Positions 57,459 through 64,000 of a DNA stretch of 64,000 nucleotides are shown here, in pieces (position 1 is the stretch's first letter; every line of letters starts with the position of its first letter). This DNA comes from CAYOUV01 sp963790075. GTDB lineage: Bacteria > Chloroflexota > Anaerolineae > Anaerolineales > Villigracilaceae. Below the pieces are notes generated by a model that saw only the letters and a list, made by a program, of their open reading frames with translations, ran no database searches and was not told the origin of the DNA. The translations under genes and the position numbers were made by a program. The stretch covers positions 806,001-870,000 of the forward strand of contig CAWBNG010000003.1 of the NCBI GenBank assembly GCA_963790075.1. Reading direction: 5' to 3'.

Positions 57459-58201
57459 GTCGCGGTAGGGAGGGCAGTTACCCACCCTCCCCCCGCACAG
57501 ATCCCGGCGTGCGGAACTACCGCACCGGGCTCTTCACCTGTACCTGCGGTACTGGCGCAGGCAGAGATACTCGCTTCCGTATGATAGCCTATTTGACTAC
57601 CAATTGCTTGTTTCCCGCAGTGAGGTTGGCACAAGGTATTCGGCCCTGCATGTCCGATTTGTGTTTCCTTTGCGGGTTGCGTATCCCTGTCAGCTCCTTC
57701 CCCGTGTGAACGGCTTTCCCGTCTCAGAGTACTATGAGCTGATCCGACCCCCGAAGGCCATCGGCTACCCTACTTGTCGTTTCGGATATGCCTACCTGTC
57801 ACCATTGTGGTGGACAAAACCAATGCACAATTGGCGCAGGAGCCATTCGGGTCTCCCAAGTTCTTGACGTTTCTCTCCACACATGCCACGCTCTTTATGG
57901 ACCCCGGCAGACCCTCCAAGAGCTCACCAAATCGCTCTCTTTGTATTGGCTTCTGAACCGTTGAAGTCATTGCCATCTGCTTTGGGGTGGCTTTCGCCAC
58001 CGACGCAAATAACGGGGCTGTATCAAGTCTTCAGGAAGTACGGCCATCCTTGTGGCCTATGTGGTTCCCTGTGTACGCTTCACTTGTATCGTTCGGCTTT
58101 CGCCTCCTTTACAACTGCAACACTCGGTATGAATGGCTGGTTAGGCCTTGTTCAGCAGAGACTTTCACCCTGCAAGAAACGCCAAGCTTCGCTTGGCGCA
58201 C
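57459..58201 (-). mobile_element. Group II intron without reverse transcriptase gene
   Basis: On the minus strand the 5' end at 58201 reads GTGCGCC, then a stem and TTTCTTGCAGGGTGAAAGTC. This continues with domain-I-like CGAGTGTTGCAGTTGTAAAG and GGAGGCGAAAGCCGAACGAT. The 3' end holds domain V (GAGCCCGGTGCGGTAGTTCC, GCACGCCGGGATC) and domain VI (GGAGGGTGGGTAACTGCCCTCC) and stops near CTACCGCGAC at 57459. Total is about 743 nt, too short for the usual 1.2-1.8 kb reverse transcriptase ORF; only unrelated short frames remain. Mobility would need the enzyme in trans. Exact ends are predicted from consensus. Confidence 0.8.
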
Positions 58202-58431
58202 CAACGGTTTGCGGTACCAGCGGGGTGGATTGGCAAGAACTCATTGAAATTATGGCACGATTTCTAGTAAAACGCGCCTATTCATCGGGGCGCATAGCCC
58301 CGTCTGGTGCACCCAAGAAGATGGCAGGCCATCATTTTTTACGAGAGAACGCTATGTTGGCTGGCATGGATTCTATACGGGAGTTTCCAAATTCAAGTGA
58401 ACGGTTGCTTTGCGTAGCCTAACGCATTAGA

Positions 58432-59181
58432 TTAGAGGCTGGCAATTATGTCTGCGGGTTGGGCACGATCGTCCACCTTTGTTGATCGGTATATAAATAT
58501 AATCTTTCCAGAAGCATTAATGACCAGCGCAGAGGGCATTGCGATATCCTGTTCTTTGGCGCCAAACAGGATGCGGTCATACCAGGGGGCACCACGTTGA
58601 TCCCGCGCACCAATCTCATCGAGTAGCGATTCTGGAACGTTGCATAGGATTGTGATTTTGTCTCCGACATACTGTTGTATTGGTGCTGCTTCAGCTGTTT
58701 CATCCACAGAGGCAGCAAAGATAGTTAATCCTGCTTCGCAGAGGCTTTCATAATCATTAACGATTTCGCCAAGTTGTGATTTGCTCGATGGGCACCACCA
58801 ACCGCGATATAGCACGAGCAAAGTCGGAGCACTTGCAATTAAATCTTGTTCGGTAACTTGTCTGCCGTCGGTTGTCAGGAGGTCTAGCTGAGGAAGGCGA
58901 TCGCCAACCCGCAGTTTGAGGTGCTTTGATCCAGTGAGCTTCAACTCATGCCTTGTTACAGGAAACCAGGCAACACCTAGAATGACAGTGATTAATGTAA
59001 CCACGGCATTGCCACCGAAGGCCCAGCCTATGAGCGTTGCTGCAATTCCCAATCCAATAATGACATCGAATATCCATGTTCGGTATGTGAAACCATGAAT
59101 CACGAACAAAAGAATGAGATAGGAAAAGAAGCCAGCTAGAACGATTAATAACCCTATTGTTGTCATTGATCCGATATTCAT
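58432..59181 (-). CDS. Membrane-anchored redoxin (AhpC/TSA-like)
   Basis: 249 residues. N-terminal helices at about 8-28 and 40-72, then a thioredoxin-fold domain from about 90: LKLRVGDRLPQLDLLTTDGR, LLVLYRGWWCPSSKSQLGEI with one catalytic Cys (WCPSS, peroxidatic type), FAASVDETAEAAPIQQYVGD and MPSALVINASGKIIFIYRST. No second resolving Cys at the CxxC site. It would reduce peroxides or act as an assembly oxidoreductase at the membrane. GTTAGGC occurs 10 bases after its stop, hinting at another attC-like end. Confidence 0.8.
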   Translation of the reverse strand: MNIGSMTTIGLLIVLAGFFSYLILLFVIHGFTYRTWIFDVIIGLGIAATLIGWAFGGNAVVTLITVILGVAWFPVTRHELKLTGSKHLKLRVGDRLPQLDLLTTDGRQVTEQDLIASAPTLLVLYRGWWCPSSKSQLGEIVNDYESLCEAGLTIFAASVDETAEAAPIQQYVGDKITILCNVPESLLDEIGARDQRGAPWYDRILFGAKEQDIAMPSALVINASGKIIFIYRSTKVDDRAQPADIIASL

Positions 59182-59572
59182 CTTTTATGAATCCTCTAAA
59201 TCTATCTGAGCAGGACATTCAGCATCTTGTAAGTTGTCAACCCTAAATTCTAGAATTATCTACAATCTCACTAATTTCAGCTATGTGAACTTGGAAGTAC
59301 CAGCCAACGGCGCCGAGCTGAGCCACCTTGCGGCTGCCACAATGTTACCAAACTTGGCCTGAAGTACTGCAAAGGCAAGACCAGCCCTAAAAGGATTCTC
59401 AATAGCAAGGTCGGTTCCAGGGATTTGTTGGGCGGTCATCATCGGAATAGCTATACGGACTCTAAAATCTCCAAAGCCCCTGGCCGCCATTGACGCGAAC
59501 TCGATCGCCGGTCTTTATACGCATTGTGGCATCACCGCGCAGCCGACGACCGCTGGTATCCCCGGCTTCGTA
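59182..59572. other. Intergenic region, nothing recognised
   Basis: A 70-codon minus frame (59281-59490) has no family resemblance and no good ribosome site. I see no RNA gene. The redoxin promoter probably lies at about 59190-59260. Confidence 0.5.
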
Positions 59573-61456
59573 CTAGAGATAGATTCTCAACTCTCCGACT
59601 GAAGGCATCTGGACTCTCTTGTAGGTCGAAGTAGCTTCATCCCACAGCAGCCATACGTACCGGTTATCTTCTAGGGGATAAGCAAACGTGAAGGCAGCCT
59701 GGGCAATCCGCCCATCGCTGGTCATTTGGGTGACCTCCACCGTCACCTCACTCAAGGCAACCACCTGACCAACCTGCATGGGATTCTGGGGGTTGTAGAA
59801 AAATCCCTCGAGCGTCCGGTACACGTTTTCCAGATGGACGTGAGTCACCATCCCGGTGGCATCGTCTACGATAGGGCCGGGCAGCGGTGTGTAGCCGCCC
59901 TCCGGCGTCACGATAATCGTCCGATCATCCACCCGCTCGATGTGTACAGGCGTGAATCCAGACGAGAGGTAATTGATCGAAGCGGGAATTGGCTCGTCGG
60001 TGAACAACCGCTGAGGCAGACCGGCAGCATAGATCATCGTCCCGGGCGGGTTGATCACGTACAGATGCTGCTGGGATAGCTCCGGATCGCTCCCAAATTC
60101 AGCCACCTGAGCCTGACCCTCCGCCATCGTGCGCGTGGAAGCCGGGTTTGAAATCACCACAATGGGGGAAACGATGAGATACATGATCAGGAGGACGGGG
60201 GTGGCAATCTTCAGTAGCACCACCTGGAATGTGGTCAGTGGCCCTGACCTCTTGACGGTGGCGACATCGACAAAGAGTTGCCCCGCCAACGCCATCACGC
60301 CGAGGCTAACAAGCCCAAGATTGCGATTTTGGGGTATGCCCGAAACGAGTGGGATCACCGCGACCAGCAGCCCGATGAACCAGAAGGCCGATGTTCGATG
60401 CGCCTTCAAGACAGGATAGGCAGCCAACGCCAACAACCCAAGGGGAATCAAGCAGATCGCGGCAAGAACCCCTGCTGCCTGTGGCGAGAAGGCGAGGACC
60501 AATTCGACCACCGGCAGCCCAACAGCGCTGAATAAGAGCACTGGGAAGCGAGTGAGCATCTGCGTAATGAAATCGACCGGGTTCAGAATCGGATCGATGT
60601 AGAGGAGCGTTCCACTGGCCCCATAACCCAACGCTGTATATGTCAATCGCCAGACCAACGTAATCAGGACAAATGGAACGATCCGTTTAACCCTGCCCAG
60701 CCATTTGTCGCGGTCCAGTACCAACAGATAGGCGAAGAGATAGGCGAAGGTGACCAGACCCATTTCGGAGGCAAGCAGGGCCAGCAGGTAGACGCCACAC
60801 GCCCCGGCGATGTAAGACCATTTCCGCCTCGACACCCCCTGATGGTACAGCCACACACACAGCACGCTAAAGACCATGGCAATCATGGCGTGCCGGTTGC
60901 TGATCCAGCCCGCCGGGCCTGTGAACACGTCGTCCACTACGAGCAGCAGGATGCTGATCCCAGCTACGACAGCGCTGCCGGATACGCTTCGGTACAACCG
61001 GTAGGCCAGAAGGATCAGCAGGCAGAACCACAACAGGCTTTGAATGTGCATCAGCAAGGGCGTGTCCGGCCACAGGCTGTAGTCAAAGGCCAGCGTCAGT
61101 GAGGATAAGGGCCGGAAGAAGTTGGTCTTTATCTGGTCTGAGGTCCACCAGGGAGAGCTCCCCTTATCTAGCTGAAAGGCAAATCGAGTTGGTCCCCCCG
61201 ACGAAAAGCCATACAAGTTCACTGGGGAATTCAAGATGACCTCTTCCGGCACATTGAGCTTCTCATAGGCCTCCGGGGAGAAATTAAGACGGAAACCATA
61301 ATCATCTTGAAAGAAGCCAGAGAAGAGGAAGGGGGTATACAGGAGGATGGCAGCGATCAAGACAATGACGATCCAGTGTCGCAGGGCGATGACGGGTCGA
61401 GCCACCTGCCCGATGCGATGGTAGAGTGGAAATGAATACGAGTTTTTTGCTTCCAT
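59573..61456 (-). CDS. Large membrane protein, GT-C glycosyltransferase-like
   Basis: 627 residues. About 12 helices (first at 29-48: VIVLIAAILLYTPFLFSGFF). The first loop has FFQDDYGFRL, an acidic pair typical of the DD/DE motif in GT-C enzymes such as PMT/ArnT, followed by a long outer loop with NFFRPLSSLTLAFDYSLW. A soluble C-terminal domain of about 190 residues (VHIERVDDRTIIVTPEGGYT and following) is beta-rich. It could transfer a sugar from a polyprenyl carrier on the outer face. Frame intact, no clear operon partner. Confidence 0.65.
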   Translation of the reverse strand: MEAKNSYSFPLYHRIGQVARPVIALRHWIVIVLIAAILLYTPFLFSGFFQDDYGFRLNFSPEAYEKLNVPEEVILNSPVNLYGFSSGGPTRFAFQLDKGSSPWWTSDQIKTNFFRPLSSLTLAFDYSLWPDTPLLMHIQSLLWFCLLILLAYRLYRSVSGSAVVAGISILLLVVDDVFTGPAGWISNRHAMIAMVFSVLCVWLYHQGVSRRKWSYIAGACGVYLLALLASEMGLVTFAYLFAYLLVLDRDKWLGRVKRIVPFVLITLVWRLTYTALGYGASGTLLYIDPILNPVDFITQMLTRFPVLLFSAVGLPVVELVLAFSPQAAGVLAAICLIPLGLLALAAYPVLKAHRTSAFWFIGLLVAVIPLVSGIPQNRNLGLVSLGVMALAGQLFVDVATVKRSGPLTTFQVVLLKIATPVLLIMYLIVSPIVVISNPASTRTMAEGQAQVAEFGSDPELSQQHLYVINPPGTMIYAAGLPQRLFTDEPIPASINYLSSGFTPVHIERVDDRTIIVTPEGGYTPLPGPIVDDATGMVTHVHLENVYRTLEGFFYNPQNPMQVGQVVALSEVTVEVTQMTSDGRIAQAAFTFAYPLEDNRYVWLLWDEATSTYKRVQMPSVGELRIYL

Positions 61457-61904
61457 TGTGCTTGCACCTTTCGTGCTATGCCTTCAATAATCGTGGCAAC
61501 TCTGACAATGTCAACTTGGACCACTAATCGATGCTTGTATGCTTAAAATGCAACGGCATATTGAAGAGCCTGATGACCGCCCAGCTAATGATTCGGTGGA
61601 CGATGTCCACATAACTGCTTATAGGTTGCATTTATCCTTTTTTTGCATCAATTGCTGCACCCGTCCACCTAATCCGCAAAAAAATGACTAACGCATCACC
61701 TGACACAGCAGGTCTTCAAGCAATAAAATTCCGTCCCAGTTTGATCTAAGAATAGTATAGCACTCCCGTCAAATCTCTTCTCCAGCCAATTGGTGTTTAT
61801 ACAGTCTGCATACTCCTACGCAGCATGGAAAAATATAGCAACATGCAAAATGGAACAAGTGGAGTAATTCAATGAAAAGTCAAACGAACTAATGGATACG
61901 AAAA
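61457..61904. other. Intergenic region, only short hairpins
   Basis: 448 bp without a supportable gene. GTGGAC-GAT-GTCCAC near 61592-61612 is a 6-bp hairpin. The promoter for the membrane protein gene is expected near its left edge. Confidence 0.5.
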
Positions 61905-61936
61905 AGAAGACTGCCGAATTGACAGTCTTCTTTTTA
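61905..61936. terminator. Bidirectional terminator after the kinase gene
   Basis: AGAAGACTG (61905-61913) pairs with CAGTCTTCT (61923-61931), followed by T residues on the plus strand and on the minus strand alike. It lies 36 bp past the uridine-kinase-like stop (minus strand). Confidence 0.75.
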
Positions 61937-61971
61937 ATCCACGAAAAGCCATCTCGCAAATCAAATCAGCG

Positions 61972-63306
61972 TTACTCGAGCTCCAGGCCACCGATGAACT
62001 CGCGGATGACCGAATCTTTTGGCACCAGGTTGTCATCATCCACCTGCATAACCTGCGTCAGCAGTTTGTGGATGCGCTCGGCGCGCTGGAAGGCATCCAG
62101 GTGCAGCGGGTCGGACCTGTATTTTTCCACCCAATTCCCGAAATGCTCGAATAATTTCGACTTGTAGAGCGGCAGTTCGTAGGGCATGCCGCTGTTGATG
62201 ATGTAGTCGGCTGCGCTGATGTAGGGGATGATGCCGCGCAGTTCCCCCGCCCGCACGTAATGCCAGTGGGTCAGCGTTTTTTCGTAATCGTAGGCCCGGT
62301 GGACCAAATCACGCAGCATCCTGCGCATCAAGCGAATATCGGTCCAGTGCACGTACTCACCGTCCCGGTCCTTCATTTGCAGCAGGGGTTCGATGTAAAG
62401 GTTGACCTTGTTATCGGCGATGCCGTCCGTCAGGGGCGGGTACAGGCCGTACAGGCTGTCGATCAGGATGATTTCGCCCGCTTTCAATTTCATCGGCGTT
62501 TTGTCGGGATGTCGCTTGCCGGTCTTGAAATCATAATAAGGCAGCAGCACTTCATTCCCGGCCAGCAGCTGGTGCAGATGCTGGTTGATCAGATCGATGT
62601 CCAGCGCCTGCGGGGTCTCGAAGTCATAATCCCCAAATTCGTCCTTGGGATGCAGTTCCAGATCGAAATAGTAATTGTCGAGGTTCACTTCGACGAACTG
62701 CAGGCCTTCCTTCGCCAGCCCGAGAGCGATCTTGGAGGTGGTGGTCGTCTTCCCGGACGAGGACGGCCCGGCGACGGTCACGATGCGCACCTGCTCCCGG
62801 CGCTCCTGCAACATGGCGGTCACGGTCTGAATGTCCCGGGCGTAAGCCGCCTCGGATTCAGCCACGACCTGCGGGAATTCTCCCTGCTGGATGCGCCCGT
62901 TCAGCTTTTCGACCGTATTCAAGCCGTGGTCGATGCTCCAATCCAGGACACCCCAGATCTTGGCCCAGGGGATGTATTCCGAGCGCTGGGCGGAACGCGA
63001 TTGTTCCTTATTCCGGCGCCGGTTGCGTTCCTCGCGGTAGAGAATATAGGCTTTCGAGACCCTGGCATGACCGTTTTCGATCAGCACCTTTTCGACAAGA
63101 TCCTGGATCTCTTCCACCGTGGGATATTTCTTCGGTCCAAAGCGGGATTCCAGGATCTCGACCACCTGCTTGCTGAGTCCTTCGGCGATACCGCGGTCCC
63201 TGCCGCCAACTTCGACCGCAGCGCGGTAAATCGCGTTGGTGATGCGGTCCTGGGAAAAGGGAACCGTGGCACCATTTCGTTTGACGACGTATTTGATCTT
63301 AGCCAT
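61972..63306 (-). CDS. Uridine kinase-like P-loop protein with N-terminal ATP-cone
   Basis: 444 residues. About 1-95 is an ATP-cone (KYVVKRNGATVPFSQDRITN, PTVEEIQDLVEKVLIENGHA, SKAYILYREERNRRR), the nucleotide-sensing module of ribonucleotide reductases. From about 160 comes a PRK/uridine-kinase domain: VTVAGPSSSGKTTTTSKIAL (Walker A), VNLDNYYFDLELHPKDEFGD, and ILIDSLYGLYPPLTDGI in place of the usual EGI/L strand. It would phosphorylate uridine or a related sugar nucleoside. The fusion suggests nucleotide control of the kinase. It is followed (upstream on minus) by tpiA with 20 bp between. Confidence 0.88.
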   Translation of the reverse strand: MAKIKYVVKRNGATVPFSQDRITNAIYRAAVEVGGRDRGIAEGLSKQVVEILESRFGPKKYPTVEEIQDLVEKVLIENGHARVSKAYILYREERNRRRNKEQSRSAQRSEYIPWAKIWGVLDWSIDHGLNTVEKLNGRIQQGEFPQVVAESEAAYARDIQTVTAMLQERREQVRIVTVAGPSSSGKTTTTSKIALGLAKEGLQFVEVNLDNYYFDLELHPKDEFGDYDFETPQALDIDLINQHLHQLLAGNEVLLPYYDFKTGKRHPDKTPMKLKAGEIILIDSLYGLYPPLTDGIADNKVNLYIEPLLQMKDRDGEYVHWTDIRLMRRMLRDLVHRAYDYEKTLTHWHYVRAGELRGIIPYISAADYIINSGMPYELPLYKSKLFEHFGNWVEKYRSDPLHLDAFQRAERIHKLLTQVMQVDDDNLVPKDSVIREFIGGLELE

Positions 63307-63326
63307 AAACGCCTCGCAAAAATAAA

Positions 63327-64000
63327 CTAAACCTTAGCCGCCTCGACGATCCCGACGAAGGAACGCGCCTTCAGGCTGGCCCCCCCGACCAGCGCCCCGT
63401 CGATCTCAGGCTGCCTGAAAAATTGGGCTGCGTTGTCCGGGTCGACCGAGCCGCCGTACAGTACGCGTACGCCCTGCGCGATCCCTTCACCAAACAAGCC
63501 TTCCAGCGTGGGCCGGATCACGTTGCGGATCAGCATATCGACCGCCTCAGCCGTGGCGGCACGTCCGGTGCCAATCGCCCAGACCGGCTCATAAGCGATC
63601 ACGATCCTGTCCGCCTCCTGAATATCCAGTCCTGCCAGCGCTTCGTGCACCTGGCGCGAAACCACACCCGCAGCCTGGCCGGCTTCGTTTTGTTCCAGGT
63701 TCTCCCCCACACAAATCAAGGGGACCAAAGCATGCGCCAGCGCTGCCCGCACCTTGCGGTTGACCGTCTCATTCGTCTCACCGAAATACATCCGGCGCTC
63801 CGAATGTCCGATGATGACGTACTGGCAGAATTCGGCCAACATGCGCGCTGAAATCTCACCGGTGTAAGCGCCCCGGTCTTCCCAATACATGTCCTGCGCC
63901 CCCAAACGCAGATCGCTGTCCATAATTAAACGAGAAACTGCCATCAAGGCAGTAAAAGGCGGGCAAACCAACTTCTCGACCCCCTTGATGCTCCGAAAGC
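63327..64000 (-). CDS. tpiA: Triosephosphate isomerase (5' end beyond window)
   Basis: About 224 codons visible; the reading frame continues through the window edge (GVEKLVCPPFTAL), so about 25-30 N-terminal residues are missing. Catalytic His is in IIGHSERR, catalytic Glu in IAYEPVWAIGTG, and the phosphate-binding loops LYGGSVDPDNA and GALVGGASL are complete. It interconverts dihydroxyacetone phosphate and glyceraldehyde 3-phosphate in glycolysis. Being intact and conserved, it marks a core-genome segment. Confidence 0.95.
   Translation of the reverse strand, partial: FRSIKGVEKLVCPPFTALMAVSRLIMDSDLRLGAQDMYWEDRGAYTGEISARMLAEFCQYVIIGHSERRMYFGETNETVNRKVRAALAHALVPLICVGENLEQNEAGQAAGVVSRQVHEALAGLDIQEADRIVIAYEPVWAIGTGRAATAEAVDMLIRNVIRPTLEGLFGEGIAQGVRVLYGGSVDPDNAAQFFRQPEIDGALVGGASLKARSFVGIVEAAKV

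Noticed and set aside
57883..58422. 179-codon plus-strand frame across the group II intron
   Set aside because: Most of it is antisense to conserved intron RNA; no protein family is recognisable.
59281..59490. 70-codon minus frame between the redoxin and membrane protein genes
   Set aside because: No family, no ribosome site, no partner gene.
1..64000. CRISPR arrays, rRNA operons, prophage or transposase genes
   Set aside because: No regularly spaced repeats, rRNA stretches, integrase or transposase motifs were seen.

Overview
The window looks like a long-read or metagenome-derived contig from the phylum Chloroflexota, probably Anaerolineae. This is inferred from the gene mix: a short methylmalonyl-CoA mutase large subunit, an HsmA-family membrane protein, a C_GCAxxG_C_C protein, split transketolase with a SorC regulator, a MalT-type LuxR remnant, and an ATP-cone/uridine-kinase fusion. 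No rRNA or ribosomal-protein gene is present to confirm the lineage. GC-rich core-like stretches (about 1-12.8, 37-39.4, 50-55 and 59.6-64 kb) alternate with AT-richer accessory blocks (about 13.2-27, 29-36.5 and 39.5-50 kb).

Layout. 0-3 kb: CoA-binding protein, HsmA-like protein and a frameshifted mutase, all on the minus strand. 3.1-8.6 kb: an apparent plus-strand operon of a membrane-anchored cytochrome c, a zinc-ribbon membrane protein, a DUF2207-like membrane protein with an alternating Cys-Ala tail, a radical SAM/SPASM protein, and a paralogue of that enzyme that has lost its cluster cysteines. I consider this the best candidate for an undescribed system: a ribosomally made, enzymatically modified membrane-protein tail. 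8.8-12.9 kb: housekeeping-like genes (ICMT-family methyltransferase, phosphatase, SAM methyltransferase, signal peptidase I), then tRNA-Glu. 13.2-27.4 kb: a sugar-catabolism island next to the tRNA. It holds a SorC regulator with palindromic operators, two-subunit transketolase, FGGY kinase, DUF2291 protein, a ribose-type ABC importer with a tandemly duplicated binding protein, ribokinase, RbsD, a fucose-isomerase-like protein and an aldo/keto reductase. Most of these genes carry 1-nt frameshifts. 27.7 kb: a Fic protein behind an inverted repeat that shares half-sites with the SorC operator.

29.1-34.5 kb (minus): an ABC importer of the nitrate/sulfonate/taurine type with an adenylation-carrier-thioesterase protein inserted in its operon; the carrier serine is replaced by Leu. 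34.9-51 kb: surface-polysaccharide genes, namely Wzm/Wzt export, a CPBP protease, an LCP ligase, a DUF1616 protein, glycosyltransferases, a methyltransferase, two HprK-like P-loop proteins, a flippase and an Alg13/Alg14-like pair with a GT4 enzyme. Several genes at 39.8-47.8 kb are also frameshifted. 51.5-55 kb: a heterodimeric ABC exporter. 55.2-59.2 kb: four small minus-strand genes separated by attC-like palindromic spacers, with an ORF-less group II intron among them. 59.6-64 kb: a large GT-C-like membrane protein, the ATP-cone/uridine kinase and triosephosphate isomerase, which runs off the window end.

Reading-frame breaks are unevenly distributed, so both assembly error and genuine decay must be considered. 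I annotated full gene extents across the breaks and described each break. All family assignments come from reading the sequence; no search was run.
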